Source: Starkeya sp. ORNL1 (GTDB taxonomy: Bacteria; Pseudomonadota; Alphaproteobacteria; Rhizobiales; Xanthobacteraceae). Taken from it: a DNA stretch of 64,000 bases. The stretch's first letter is position 1. Every line of letters starts with the position of its first letter. The notes under the pieces were generated by a model. It was not told where the DNA came from and did no database searches. It saw nothing but the letters and a program-made list of their open reading frames with translations. Both the position numbers and the translations under genes were made by a program. This document shows positions 35,093-44,475 of this stretch, in pieces. The stretch spans positions 310,001-374,000 of the forward strand of contig NZ_CP048834.1 in the NCBI RefSeq assembly GCF_012971745.1. Direction: 5' to 3'.

Positions 35093-36091
35093 TCAGAGCG
35101 CCGGATTCCACATTGCCGGGACGAAGCGATAGCCGGATCCGTCCTTGGCGATGAAACCGGTCGCCGGGAACGGGTAATGGTACCCGGTCAGCTGCAGGCG
35201 CTCAGCTGCCAGCATGTCATAGACCTTGCGGCGGGTCTCGGCGGCCTTAGCGCCGTCCATGTCGTACTGCACCTGCCAGTCCGGATGCGGGACGAACAGC
35301 ACCGGCGTATTGGTGACGTCGGACTGCACGAACAGCTTGTCCTTGCCCGAAGCAACGACATAGGCGGTGTGGCCGGGGGTATGGCCAGGCGCCGCCACCG
35401 TGGTGATCCCGGGGGCGATCTCCTTGTCCCACTCATAGCGGCGAACGCGGCTGTCGAGGTCCTTGAAGACGCGGCGGACATTGGCGAATGCCGGCTTCAT
35501 GCCCTCGGGGGCGCGGCTCATCTCGCCCTCATCCATCCAGAACGCCCATTCCGGCGCCGGCACCAGTATCTCGGCATTCGGGAAGGCGAGAACGCCGTCA
35601 TCGGTGCGCAGGCCGTTGATGTGGTCGCCGTGGAAATGCGAGATGATGACGATGTCGACATCCGCCGGCTTCACCCCGGCCCAGCCGAGATTGGCATTGA
35701 GGCGGCCGACCGTGGCAGTGCCGGCCTGCGGCCCGTTGCCGGTGTCGATCAGCACCAGCTTGCCGCCGGTGTTCAGCAGCAGCGGGTTGAACTGCGCGGT
35801 GATCTGGCCCTTCGGCATGAAGCCGGCCTCGAGGGCGGCATTGATCTCGTCGGGCTTGGCGTTCTTCACGAAGTTCTCGGCGAGCGGGAAGGTGCGCACG
35901 CCGTCATTGACCGCGGTGAGCTCGATGCTGCCGACCTTGTAGCGATAGATGCTGGGAACCTGCTGACCCATCGGCTGCACGGCCGCCTGCGCCGAATCCG
36001 GCGAGAAGGTGGACAGAGCACCGGTGAGGGGCAAAGTGGCGCCGAAAGCAGCAGCCCCGGCGATCAGGCCGCGGCGGGAAGGTTCAGTCAT
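35093..36091 (-). CDS. Exported metallo-beta-lactamase-fold hydrolase
   Basis: The 332-residue protein begins with a Tat-like signal (S-R-R-G-L-I-A-G, cleavage near A-Q-A at 34-36). The metal motif is H152-x-H154-x-D156-H157 (S-H-F-H-G-D-H-I-N-G-L). A downstream His is in A-P-G-H-T-P-G-H near residue 234. Related MBL proteins include lactonases and esterases; the substrate is unknown. It lies downstream of the transglycosylase start on the opposite side of a 92-bp gap. Confidence 0.9.
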   Translation of the reverse strand: MTEPSRRGLIAGAAAFGATLPLTGALSTFSPDSAQAAVQPMGQQVPSIYRYKVGSIELTAVNDGVRTFPLAENFVKNAKPDEINAALEAGFMPKGQITAQFNPLLLNTGGKLVLIDTGNGPQAGTATVGRLNANLGWAGVKPADVDIVIISHFHGDHINGLRTDDGVLAFPNAEILVPAPEWAFWMDEGEMSRAPEGMKPAFANVRRVFKDLDSRVRRYEWDKEIAPGITTVAAPGHTPGHTAYVVASGKDKLFVQSDVTNTPVLFVPHPDWQVQYDMDGAKAAETRRKVYDMLAAERLQLTGYHYPFPATGFIAKDGSGYRFVPAMWNPAL

Positions 36092-36183
36092 GGCGCTCTA
36101 CTCCTCGTCGGTACTGGTTGGATGGGCAAGCTAGTTGTCGCGTCACGCAGGGTCACGACGTGTGGCTTCACGTTCGGGTGAGA

Positions 36184-37122
36184 TCAGCTCGGGAACACCA
36201 CGCAGGCGCCGCCGACCGCTCTCAGCCGATTGCATAGCGCATCCGCCGCCTTGCGGGTCTGCTGCGCAACGCGCACCCGGTAGAACGCCCGGCTGCCGCG
36301 GAAGCGCAGGCGTGAGCCGATGATCATCGGCTGGGTGCCCTCCAGCAGCTTGGCATATTGCTTCTGCGCCCGCTGGTAGGAGGCGAGCGCCCGCGCCTTG
36401 GAGAAATTGCCGGAGAGCTGGACGCCCCATGGCGCGGTGATGGTGGCAATCTCCTGCGCCACCGGCCCACCGCGCTTACGGATCGCCACCGTCGTGGAAT
36501 GGCAGTCGAGAGCTGCCGCCGACGGCGGATCGGGGGGTGCCACCGCTGGCGGTTCGGCGGGCGCGCCCTTGGCCGGCGGGCGGCGCTCCGCTGCCCAGTC
36601 CTCGGCCTCGCGTCCGGTGATGAAGAGCAGGTACGCCTGCGTCTCCAGCGGCAGCCCGCCTTGACCGGCGAGCCATTTCTCGACGCGGGCAGGGCCGGCA
36701 TTGTAGGCGGCGGCGGCGAGGCCGAGGCTGCCGAATTGCGCGCGAAGGTCGGCGAGCAGCGCGGCCGAGGCGGGCAAAGCGGTCTCGGGATCGAACGGAT
36801 CGGCGAGGCCGTGGTCCGCTGCGGTGCCGGGCATGAACTGGGCGATGCCCTGCGCGCCCTTGGGGCTGACGGCATCCGAGCGGAAACTGCTCTCGCGCCA
36901 GATCAGCCGGGTGAAGAACTCGACCGGCAATCCGTTCGCCCGCGCCGACCGCTCGATCAGCCGGCACAGCGTGTCCTCGACGCTCTCGGTTCGCGGCGCC
37001 GGCGCGGTGGCCGGCGGATCCGGCGGCGCCTCGGCTGGCACGCGCGAGGGCTCGCCGAGGGCGATGCCCACGCCGGCCAACAGCAACAGAGCGGCGAGGA
37101 ACAGATGAGGCGGCATCGGCAT
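36184..37122 (-). CDS. Lytic transglycosylase (SLT) with C-terminal SPOR domain
   Basis: The 312-residue protein has a signal peptide (about 1-23). A Pro-rich linker leads to a soluble lytic transglycosylase domain (about 45-175) with catalytic Glu77 (W-R-E-S-S-F), then G-A-Q-G-I-A-Q-F-M-P and A-Y-N-A-G. The SPOR domain (about 240-312, V-Q-L-S-G-N-F-S) binds denuded septal peptidoglycan in other proteins. It therefore probably trims peptidoglycan at division sites. The ATG at 37122 puts the signal peptide first. Confidence 0.92.
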   Translation of the reverse strand: MPMPPHLFLAALLLLAGVGIALGEPSRVPAEAPPDPPATAPAPRTESVEDTLCRLIERSARANGLPVEFFTRLIWRESSFRSDAVSPKGAQGIAQFMPGTAADHGLADPFDPETALPASAALLADLRAQFGSLGLAAAAYNAGPARVEKWLAGQGGLPLETQAYLLFITGREAEDWAAERRPPAKGAPAEPPAVAPPDPPSAAALDCHSTTVAIRKRGGPVAQEIATITAPWGVQLSGNFSKARALASYQRAQKQYAKLLEGTQPMIIGSRLRFRGSRAFYRVRVAQQTRKAADALCNRLRAVGGACVVFPS

Positions 37123-37257
37123 CGTTCGGTTCAAATCGACCGGGCATGACTTAGCTGTAGTGCGACATTCTGTCATTCCATTGCGCGGCTGTCCCCACGG
37201 CGAGGGGTGCACTACATTGCGGCAACCCCTGATCCGGGCCCCTCTGACGCGAGCCAT

Positions 37258-37303
37258 GCCGGCGATCGCGTGATGTCGGATCTTTCCCGACGTCATCGCC
37301 GGC
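37258..37303 (+). promoter_or_regulatory. Long hairpin in the terC 5' region
   Basis: GCCGGCGAT (37258-37266) pairs with ATCGCCGGC (37295-37303). Inside, GATGTCGG (37272-37279) pairs with CCGACGTC (37287-37294), one G-T pair, leaving a five-base bulge and a seven-base loop. TerC-family genes are often under manganese riboswitches, but I do not find the conserved loops of the yybP-ykoY class here. Confidence 0.45.
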
Positions 37304-37401
37304 TGCGAGGCTCGACCAGACATGTATCATCTCACCGCCACCCGCGACTCGCGTGCGTCCGCATGCGGGCTCCCCTCCACGTCCGGATCGGAGTGATACC
37401 C

Positions 37402-38139
37402 ATGGATTATCTGATGCAGCTCGCCGCCAGTCCCGCTGCCTGGGCGGCGCTGGTCACGCTCATCGCCATGGAAGTGATCCTGGGCATCGACAACCTGCTC
37501 TTCATCTCCATCCTGACCAACAAGCTACCGGAAGAGATGCGCCCGCGGGCGCGACGCATCGGCATCAGTCTGGCGCTGGTTATGCGGCTCGGACTGCTCA
37601 GCATGGTCGCCTACATCGTGCAACTTACCGAGCCGGTGGTCACGCTGTTCGGTCACGCCTTTTCCTGGCGCGACTTCATCCTGATGGGCGGCGGCCTGTT
37701 CCTGGTGTGGAAGGCGACCAAGGAAATCCATCAGACCATGGAGGCTCCCGAGGAGGACGGGGCAGCCGGCAGTGCATTGCAGATCGGCTTTACCGCCGCC
37801 ATCGCGCAGATTCTCGTGCTTGACCTGGTGTTCTCGGTCGACAGCATCATCACCGCGGTCGGCATGACCGACCACATTCCGATCATGGTGATCGCTGTCA
37901 TCGTGGCGGTTCTGACGATGCTGCTGGCGGCGAATCCGCTCGCCAATTTCATCCACCACAACCCGTCCATCGTGATGCTGGCGCTGGGCTTCCTGCTGAT
38001 GATCGGCACGGTGCTGATCGCCGAAGGCTTCGGCGCCCATGTGTCGAAGGGCTATATCTACACCGCCATGGCGTTCTCCGCCGGCGTGGAAGCGCTCAAC
38101 ATGCTGTCGCGCCGCCGCAAGGCCAAGGCACAGGCGTGA
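37402..38139 (+). CDS. TerC-family integral membrane protein
   Basis: The 245-residue membrane protein has about seven helices. The two family motifs are [11 protein letters not shown] near residue 23 and [12 protein letters not shown] near 145; their acidic residues lie in membrane segments and suit cation binding. Members export manganese or confer tellurite resistance. The ATG at 37402 follows GGAGTG; upstream codons back to 37207 are unlikely because a structured leader occupies them. Confidence 0.92.
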   Translation: MDYLMQLAASPAAWAALVTLIAMEVILGIDNLLFISILTNKLPEEMRPRARRIGISLALVMRLGLLSMVAYIVQLTEPVVTLFGHAFSWRDFILMGGGLFLVWKATKEIHQTMEAPEEDGAAGSALQIGFTAAIAQILVLDLVFSVDSIITAVGMTDHIPIMVIAVIVAVLTMLLAANPLANFIHHNPSIVMLALGFLLMIGTVLIAEGFGAHVSKGYIYTAMAFSAGVEALNMLSRRRKAKAQA

Positions 38140-38238
38140 CGGTGACGTGAAGCTGTGCCGCGGCGTCGCCGAGCAATTCGGCGGTGCCGCGGCTGGTCGC
38201 GATGCTATGCTGCGCGCTGACAGCTCCGGAGTTTGGAC

Positions 38239-38922
38239 ATGGCCGATGACAGCGCGCCTCGCGACGAGGATTTGCCGCCCGACAGCAAGCTGACCACGAC
38301 AAAGCAGAAATGGGCGCGCGAGGGCAAATTCCTCACCGGCAAGGTTACGCGGCCGGAAGAGGACCGGCTGCCGCCCGGCCAGCATCTGGTGCGCGACTGG
38401 CCGGTGCTCGATCTCGGCATCCAGCCCCATATCCCGACGCGGGTGTGGAAGCTCGACGTGTTCGGCCTGGTCGAGAACCCGGTCGTGCTGGATTGGGACG
38501 CCTTCCTCGCGCTGCCGCAGGCCCGGGAAGTGACCGACATCCACTGCGTCACCACCTGGTCGCGCTACGACAATGGCTGGGAGGGCGTGCGGGTGCGCGA
38601 CCTGCTCGATGTCGTCATGCCGAAGCCGGAAGCACATTTCGTCGTGCTGTACAGCCGCGACAGCTACACCACCAATCTCGCGCTGGAGGATTTCGCGGCG
38701 GAGGACGCCATCCTCGCCCATAGCTGGGAAGGCGCGCCGCTGACCCGCGAGCATGGCGGGCCGATGCGCCTGGTGGTGCCGCATTTGTATTTCTGGAAGA
38801 GCGCCAAGTGGCTGCAGCGCATCGAGTTCATCGCCGCGGACCGGCGTGGCTTCTGGGAGGAGCGCGGCTATCACAACCATGCCGACCCGTGGAGGGAAGA
38901 GCGCTATTCCGACGATGAGTGA
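38239..38922 (+). CDS. Sulfite-oxidase-like molybdopterin oxidoreductase
   Basis: The 227-residue protein has the molybdopterin-binding fold of sulfite oxidases. The molybdenum-ligand Cys103 sits in D-I-H-C-V-T-T-W-S-R. P-H-I-P-T-R-V-W-K-L-D-V-F-G near 63 and P-M-R-L-V-V-P-H-L-Y-F-W-K-S-A-K-W near 175 are typical. No signal peptide or haem domain is present, so this is a short cytoplasmic form with unknown substrate. The ATG at 38239 is preceded by CGGAG. Confidence 0.92.
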   Translation: MADDSAPRDEDLPPDSKLTTTKQKWAREGKFLTGKVTRPEEDRLPPGQHLVRDWPVLDLGIQPHIPTRVWKLDVFGLVENPVVLDWDAFLALPQAREVTDIHCVTTWSRYDNGWEGVRVRDLLDVVMPKPEAHFVVLYSRDSYTTNLALEDFAAEDAILAHSWEGAPLTREHGGPMRLVVPHLYFWKSAKWLQRIEFIAADRRGFWEERGYHNHADPWREERYSDDE

Positions 38923-38958
38923 GTGGCGACGAGCGACCGGACGGTAAGCGCAGGGCCG

Positions 38959-39549
38959 TTAGCGCGGGAATGAGCGGGAGCGGGCAGGGCGTTGCCAGCG
39001 ATCCGGTACGTCCCGGTGCGAAGCGTCCGCCGGCTTGCGGTCGGGCGCCCCGTAGGGTTCGGCTTCCGGTTGCTCGGCGAGCGCGCGCAGCTGCGCTTCC
39101 ATCTTGTCGATATCGCGATTACGCACCTCGCGGCGCCAGGCCTCGATCGGGGTTTCGCGCCTGGCCGTCGGCTTCGGGTCCGGTCGTGGCGCCTCGGAGG
39201 TGACGGCGTCGCCATCGAGCGCTCCAGCCGCGCGGGCGAGGCGTCGCATCTCCTCATTGTCGGGAGGAGCCTCGGTGGATCGCCCGGCGCCTTCAAGACC
39301 GCGCGCGGCACGCGCCATAGCCCGGAGGCGGGACATCACCACGGAAGCCGGCTCAATGCGCGTTTCATTGTGGTGCTGTTTTGCCTGCTGCCGGACTTCC
39401 CAATCATTCAACGCCCACATCAGCGCGGCGCCGATGCCGGCACCGGCGAACAGGTCGGTCAGGCCGACAAAGGGCATGATCCAGATATAGAGCATGCAGA
39501 TAAGTGCCACGCTGACATAGCAAGCCGGGGCACGCCAAGTGTGCGGCAT
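38959..39549 (-). CDS. Membrane-anchored protein of unknown function
   Basis: The 196-residue protein starts with two hydrophobic helices (about 8-27 and 30-48) and continues as a long charged, probably helical and partly disordered cytoplasmic tail rich in Arg, Ala and Glu. I do not recognise a family. It converges with the oxidoreductase gene and diverges from an AT-rich regulatory region upstream of the autotransporter. Confidence 0.65.
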   Translation of the reverse strand: MPHTWRAPACYVSVALICMLYIWIMPFVGLTDLFAGAGIGAALMWALNDWEVRQQAKQHHNETRIEPASVVMSRLRAMARAARGLEGAGRSTEAPPDNEEMRRLARAAGALDGDAVTSEAPRPDPKPTARRETPIEAWRREVRNRDIDKMEAQLRALAEQPEAEPYGAPDRKPADASHRDVPDRWQRPARSRSFPR

Positions 39550-40118
39550 TCATCCCTCCGCCGATCCGGCGAGAGGATAGGCGATTCGCGGGCTTCCGCC
39601 GCGCTTTGTCTGATGCGCGCGTTGTCGCGTCCGGGTCCGTCGGCAATTTTTGAGGAATGCTCCGGAGGCGATCTTAACTGTTCATTTATATTCGCCCGAT
39701 GATCTGGTTGCTGCGGTGTGGCAGAAATTACTATCCGCAGCCACATCCGGGTTACAAAATACTTAAATTCCTGACCCATTTTCGTTGCACGAAAGCCACA
39801 CGTGACTCGGAAGGCGACTCCAACAATTCCGACTCTTGCTCGTAAAGTTAAATAAACATGAAGCATCACTGCAGTACCATTTCAGCATAACCTATTGATA
39901 TTGAACATATTTATTTGCATCGAAATCGTGATTATATCCTTCTCGTTTAATGCGTAAATCTCGCGAAGGTAGGATATGGCGGATTTGCATATCCATGGTT
40001 GTATTATTGAATACCGCATATATTTCCCAGATACCTTTCAGTCGAGATCGGCAAGTGCTCTCCTTTGTTTGTACACACGGGACAGTAATCCCGACGGGCA
40101 TCTTTTGGGGGCTCCAGA
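39550..40118. other. AT-rich 569-bp region upstream of the autotransporter
   Basis: No gene is convincing; small frames lack ribosome sites and family sequence. The region is much AT-richer than the genome around it, particularly 39840-40030. A long AT-rich leader of this kind is common upstream of surface adhesins silenced by nucleoid proteins. TTAA tetramers recur (for example 39761 and 39847) without a clean CtrA site. A GGGGG ribosome site precedes the ATG at 40119. Confidence 0.55.
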
Positions 40119-43100
40119 ATGTCGATAAGAGTTGAGGAACGCCAAACGTCGGCGGTTCGGGTTGGTTCGAGGCCGGCGCGGCTTCCCGTTTCGACCGTAA
40201 AGAACCGCCGCGGTGCGCTGATGCTATGCAGCGCGCTGGCGACAGGGCTTCTGGCCCTCACCTATGGACCGAACGCCGCGCTCGCCGGGTGCAGCGGTCC
40301 CGCCGACAACCTGACCTGCGACAACGCTGCTCCGAACCCGTATGGCCCGGTCGCCGGCACGGCAGGGGCCGACACGATCCGCGTCATCGGCGGCTCGGTC
40401 ACCACCGGTACCGGCAATGTCGAAGGTCTCGCCGGCGCCGACAACATCACCATCACCCCGACCGGCGGCATCAATTCCGGCAATATCGTCATCGGTGGCA
40501 GTGTGCTCGGCGGCGATGATGCGGACACGCTCAATATCGGCACCGTGGTCGGCACCCCGCCGGCCGGCAGCACCGTGCAGGTCAATGGCGACGTTGATGG
40601 CGGCTCGGGTGGCGACACGATCGTCGTCGGCGGCAACCCCAATGTCGCGACCACCATTGGTGGCAACGTGCTGGGCGGCCTCGGCGTGGACAACATCACG
40701 CTGAACGGCGCCACGGTTACCGGCAATGTCGACGGTGGTGACGACGCCGATACGATCAACCTGCTCTCGGGCTCGGCGGCGCAAGCGCTCGGCGGCGCCG
40801 GTGCTGACAGCATCACGCTGAACGGCGCCACGATCACCGGCAATATCGACGGCGGCGCGGACGGCGACACCATCAATCTGACGTCCGGTTCGGCCGCGGC
40901 GGTACTGGGCAGCGGCGGCATCGACATCATCACGCTGAAGGGCGCGACGATCGCAGGCAATATCGACGGTGGCACCGAGGCCGACACGATCAATCTGACC
41001 TCCGGCTCCGCGGCGGCGGTGCTCGGCGGCGCCGGCGCCGACCACATCACGCTGAATGGCGCGACGATCTCGGGCAATATCGACGGCGGCACCGAGGGCG
41101 ACACGATCGATCTGACCTCCGGTTCGGCCGCGGCCGTGCTGGGCGGTGCCGGCGTGGACATCATCACGCTGAAGGGCGCGACGATCGCCGGCAATATCGA
41201 AGGCGGCGACGACGGTGATACGATCAACCTGACGTCCGGCTCCGCGGCGGCGGTGCTCGGCGAAGCCGGCGCCGACCACATCACGCTGAACGGCGCGACG
41301 ATCTCGGGCAATATCGACGGCGGCGCGGACGTCGACACGATCGATCTGCTCAAGGGCTCGGCGGCGCAAGCGCTCGGCGGTGCCGGCGCCGACATCATCA
41401 CCCTGAACGGCGCGACCATCGGCTCCCTCATCGACGGCGGTACCGAGGCCGACAACATCACGCTCACCTCCGGCACGGTCGGCACCGGCGTGGCCGGCAA
41501 TGGCGTGTTCGGCGGCGACGGCGGCGATACGCTGACCTTCAACGGCAATGGTTTCGTCAGTAACGCCACGCAGAAGATCCTCACCATCAATGGCAACGTC
41601 GATGGCGGGGCCGGCGTGGACACGCTGAACTTCGTGCCGTCCCAGCAGGGCCGCGTCACCGTGACCGGCAATGTCGATGGCGGAGCTGACGGCGACAACC
41701 TGACTTTCTCGCCGACCGGCTCCGGCCAGGTGCTGATCGGCGGCAATGTCCTTGGCGGGGCCGGCAACGACACGCTGCTCTTCAGCCCGGCCTCGACCGC
41801 GCTCGTCGACATCGATGGCAATATTGACGGCGGCGACGGTGACGACACGCTCACCTTTACCGGCGTCAACGGCAACAATTTCGCACTCGGCGGCGACGTG
41901 CGCGGCGATGGTGCCGCTACCGGCCTTGCCGATGCCGGCAACGACACGATGAACGTGAATGGCGGCTCGAACGTCGCGTTCGGCCAAATTCTCGGCATCG
42001 ATCACCTGAACATCAGCGGGCATTCGGCGGTCTCGCTGACCGCCACGACCTATGATTTCCGGCACCTGACCAACGGCGTCCCTGATGGCAATGTAACGGT
42101 CGGCGGCGACTCGGCACTGTCGCTCGCCTTCACCGGTGCGAGCCTGACGACTGATCATTTCGAGCTGCAGGCAGGCACCGGCTACTATGCACCCCTGTTC
42201 ACCGGCAATGATGCCGGCCTGCTCGCCGATTATGGTGGCTTGCTGGACGTGTCCGGTGGCGGGCTTGGCAGCAACACCACGATCACGGCGCAGGGCCCCA
42301 GCACCTATCTCAATAACGGCACGATCCTGCTGACCGACGGCTTTGCCGACGATCAGCACACCATCGTGGGCAATTATTTCGGCGGTGCCACCTTCGGCGG
42401 GCCGAACGGCGGCGGCGGCAACCTGCTGCTCGACACCTTTGTCTATAACGCGGCCTCGTCGACCGACCTGCTGACCATCAACGGCAATGTCAGCGGCACC
42501 ACGACGATCTACGTCAACAACCTGAATGAAGGGGCAGGCACCTTCACCGGCCATGCCGATGGTGACGGCATCCGCCTGGTGGATGTCAATGGCGCCTCGC
42601 CGGCCGACGGCTTCCAGCTGGCGCAGAACCAGTTCTCCGGCGGGCGCGAATTGCTGGTCGGCGCCTTCAGCTATCAGCTGGTGCAGTCGCAGTCCGGCCC
42701 GACTGCCGGCGACGAGTTCCTGCAGTCGAGCCTGCTGGAATCCGTGCCGGGCTACGTGACGGCCTCGTCCGCGGCGCAGCGGCATTTCTACGCCGGCGTC
42801 GACACGCTCTATAAGCGCATCGGCGAACTGAAGCAGCAGGACGCGCTGGAAGGCCGCAATGCCGACCTCGCCATGCCGACCAAGGCGCCGGCCTACGTGC
42901 CGGCCCCCGCGCCGCAATTCCAAGTGTGGGGCCGGGGCGGTGGTGCGGACCTGTCCTATGAGGTCAACAAGGGCTGGAACTTCGACCAGCAGACCTACGG
43001 CTTCCAGATCGGCGGTGACTACACCTTCGATCTGACCGACGCCCGGGTCAGCATTGGTGCCTTCGGCGGCTATGGCTGGTCGGATGCCGATGTGTATGGC

Positions 43101-43742
43101 GACTTCGGCTCGCGCTCGCGCCTGAAGCTCGACGGCTGGAACGCTGGTGCCTATGCCACCATCCGCCAGGTCGGCGGCAGTGCTCCCGGCGTCGGCGGCT
43201 ATGCGGACTTCGTCTTCAAGTACGACAGCCTCGACGTCGATATCAATGCGGACCGCCAGCTCGAGAACGCGCTCTCGATCACGGCCAACACCAATGCTTC
43301 GGTGTGGGGCGGCTCCGGCGAAGTCGGCTATGGCTTCGATGTCGGCAGTGGCTTCGTGATCCAGCCGCAGGCACAGTTGACCTATGCCAATGTGAGCCAG
43401 GACGACTACACCGACTCCTACGGCCTGCGCATCCGGCCCGAAGATGCGGACTCGCTGATCGGCCGCCTCGGCATCCAGCTGCAGACGACGATCCCCGGCA
43501 TCAACGGCCAGAGCTTCACGCCCTGGGCGGTATTCAACGTGCTGTCCGAGTTCATGGGCGACAACGACACCAATGTCGCGGGCACGGTGCTGACCAGCGA
43601 CATCGGCGGCACCTGGTACAATGCCGGCCTCGGCTTCAACGCCGCAATCACCGAGAACGTCGCGCTCTATGGCAGCGGCGAGTACAATTTCGGTGACGTC
43701 GAGGGTTGGGCCGGCACCGGCGGCATCAAGGTCCGCTGGTAA
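40119..43742 (+). CDS. Autotransporter with RTX-like repeat passenger
   Basis: The 1207-residue protein has an extended signal peptide (about 1-56, hydrophobic core A-L-M-L-C-S-A-L-A-T-G-L). The passenger (about 57-920) contains six full and one partial 39-residue repeats (40683-41384 onward), each with two RTX-like G-G-x-x-x-D-x-I/L motifs. A C-terminal beta-barrel (about 930-1207) ends with K-V-R-W, the aromatic terminus of type V secretion barrels. It should be displayed on the cell surface, probably as an adhesin. I count 19 G-G-x-x-x-D motifs by hand. Alternating repeat pairs (T-L-K-G-A-T-I-A, T-L-N-G-A-T-I-S) show a 78-residue higher-order unit. A strong terminator follows at once. Confidence 0.9.
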   Translation: MSIRVEERQTSAVRVGSRPARLPVSTVKNRRGALMLCSALATGLLALTYGPNAALAGCSGPADNLTCDNAAPNPYGPVAGTAGADTIRVIGGSVTTGTGNVEGLAGADNITITPTGGINSGNIVIGGSVLGGDDADTLNIGTVVGTPPAGSTVQVNGDVDGGSGGDTIVVGGNPNVATTIGGNVLGGLGVDNITLNGATVTGNVDGGDDADTINLLSGSAAQALGGAGADSITLNGATITGNIDGGADGDTINLTSGSAAAVLGSGGIDIITLKGATIAGNIDGGTEADTINLTSGSAAAVLGGAGADHITLNGATISGNIDGGTEGDTIDLTSGSAAAVLGGAGVDIITLKGATIAGNIEGGDDGDTINLTSGSAAAVLGEAGADHITLNGATISGNIDGGADVDTIDLLKGSAAQALGGAGADIITLNGATIGSLIDGGTEADNITLTSGTVGTGVAGNGVFGGDGGDTLTFNGNGFVSNATQKILTINGNVDGGAGVDTLNFVPSQQGRVTVTGNVDGGADGDNLTFSPTGSGQVLIGGNVLGGAGNDTLLFSPASTALVDIDGNIDGGDGDDTLTFTGVNGNNFALGGDVRGDGAATGLADAGNDTMNVNGGSNVAFGQILGIDHLNISGHSAVSLTATTYDFRHLTNGVPDGNVTVGGDSALSLAFTGASLTTDHFELQAGTGYYAPLFTGNDAGLLADYGGLLDVSGGGLGSNTTITAQGPSTYLNNGTILLTDGFADDQHTIVGNYFGGATFGGPNGGGGNLLLDTFVYNAASSTDLLTINGNVSGTTTIYVNNLNEGAGTFTGHADGDGIRLVDVNGASPADGFQLAQNQFSGGRELLVGAFSYQLVQSQSGPTAGDEFLQSSLLESVPGYVTASSAAQRHFYAGVDTLYKRIGELKQQDALEGRNADLAMPTKAPAYVPAPAPQFQVWGRGGGADLSYEVNKGWNFDQQTYGFQIGGDYTFDLTDARVSIGAFGGYGWSDADVYGDFGSRSRLKLDGWNAGAYATIRQVGGSAPGVGGYADFVFKYDSLDVDINADRQLENALSITANTNASVWGGSGEVGYGFDVGSGFVIQPQAQLTYANVSQDDYTDSYGLRIRPEDADSLIGRLGIQLQTTIPGINGQSFTPWAVFNVLSEFMGDNDTNVAGTVLTSDIGGTWYNAGLGFNAAITENVALYGSGEYNFGDVEGWAGTGGIKVRW
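40683..41384 (+). repeat. Six tandem 117-bp coding repeats
   Basis: Units begin at 40683, 40800, 40917, 41034, 41151 and 41268, each 39 codons; a partial seventh starts at 41385. The pattern per unit is G-x-D-x-I-T-L-N/K-G-A-T-I, G-N-I-D-G-G, D-T-I-N-L, S-G-S-A-A. Units 3/5 and 4/6 are more alike than neighbours, suggesting duplication of a 234-bp pair. Confidence 0.93.
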
Positions 43743-43756
43743 GCAGGAGTTGAGAG

Positions 43757-43780
43757 GGGCGGCGGCGCCGCCCCTTTTTC
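43757..43780 (+). terminator. Intrinsic terminator of the autotransporter gene
   Basis: GGGGCGGC (43757-43764) and GCCGCCCC (43768-43775) form a perfect 8-bp stem with a GGC loop, followed by TTTTT. It lies 14 bp after the stop codon. Confidence 0.92.
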
Positions 43781-43832
43781 TTGAGATCTTGGACGGCCGG
43801 CTTCGCGCGATGCGGGGCCGGCCGTTTTCGTT

Positions 43833-44156
43833 TCACGACCCCGATGGAATGAACAGGCAGATGGTCGACGAATTCACGTCGCCGCCCCAGGAACAGCGGT
43901 GGTAGGAGCCGTCCCCGCTGGGCTTGATCCGGCGCGAGGTGAAGGGGATGACCTCGCCGGTCGCCTTGATGTGATAGCCGTCGGCGGTGGTCTCCAGCGC
44001 CGGTCCGCTGACCGGGTAACAATCATGGCCCGAGCAGCATGATGACGGATAGGTCCAGCCGGACGGCGCGTCATGCGCGAGCGCGCGGGCCGCGAGCGGA
44101 ACCTGGGCCGCCAGTAGGAAAAGCACCGGAAAGCTCAATGCGACGCGCGGCATCAT
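43833..44156 (-). CDS. Small secreted cysteine-rich protein of unknown function
   Basis: The 107-residue protein has a signal peptide (about 1-28, A-R-A-L-A) and five cysteines (40, 41, 46, 88, 100). They lie in S-S-C-C-S-G-H-D-C-Y and Y-H-R-C-S-W-G-G-D and suggest disulfides in the periplasm. I recall similar short proteins in Hyphomicrobiales but no function. Two adjacent ATGs (44156 and 44153) can serve as start. It sits between two outer-membrane protein genes on the opposite strand. Confidence 0.72.
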   Translation of the reverse strand: MMPRVALSFPVLFLLAAQVPLAARALAHDAPSGWTYPSSCCSGHDCYPVSGPALETTADGYHIKATGEVIPFTSRRIKPSGDGSYHRCSWGGDVNSSTICLFIPSGS

Positions 44157-44475
44157 GGCCTGCGTGTAACGCTACCGGGGCGGTATTGGTTGCAGCCTGG
44201 CTGGCGCGAGGCGTCGTTGGATTCTTCGCAAGCGGCGCGGGTTTCTCGGCCTTCGCTGCAATACGTTATGCCGCGAGCGATATTGTTGCTGTGCGAACTA
44301 TTTATTCCGGTTAATGCAAAATGAATATTGCGAATACTGCATCCGGATACCTAAGTCATTGAATGTGCGCGTATAATCGGCTCAAGTAATGTATGAGTGT
44401 TGCTTAAAAACACTTCCCCAACGTTCGGACTCAAAGCAACATTCAAACTGGGCTAGTTACCCTGGGGGTCGGGAT
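44157..44475. other. Intergenic region with divergent signals before the OMP gene
   Basis: The right two thirds are AT-rich. A perfect TATAAT occurs at 44372-44377, about 100 bp upstream of the OMP start, but no matching -35 box lies 16-18 bp before it. I see no gene here. Confidence 0.5.

Noticed and set aside
37202..37402. yybP-ykoY manganese riboswitch before terC
   Set aside because: The conserved loop sequences of that class are not visible; only an unrelated long hairpin is present.
40683..41384. CRISPR-like or transposon repeat array
   Set aside because: The period is 117 bp, in frame and translated, with substitutions that keep the protein pattern. These are coding repeats.
40224..42923. 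A 2.7-kb open frame antisense to the autotransporter
   Set aside because: It mirrors the GC-biased repeat codons of the real gene. Its product is low-complexity, Arg- and Ala-rich, without family motifs, while the plus strand has signal peptide, repeats and barrel.
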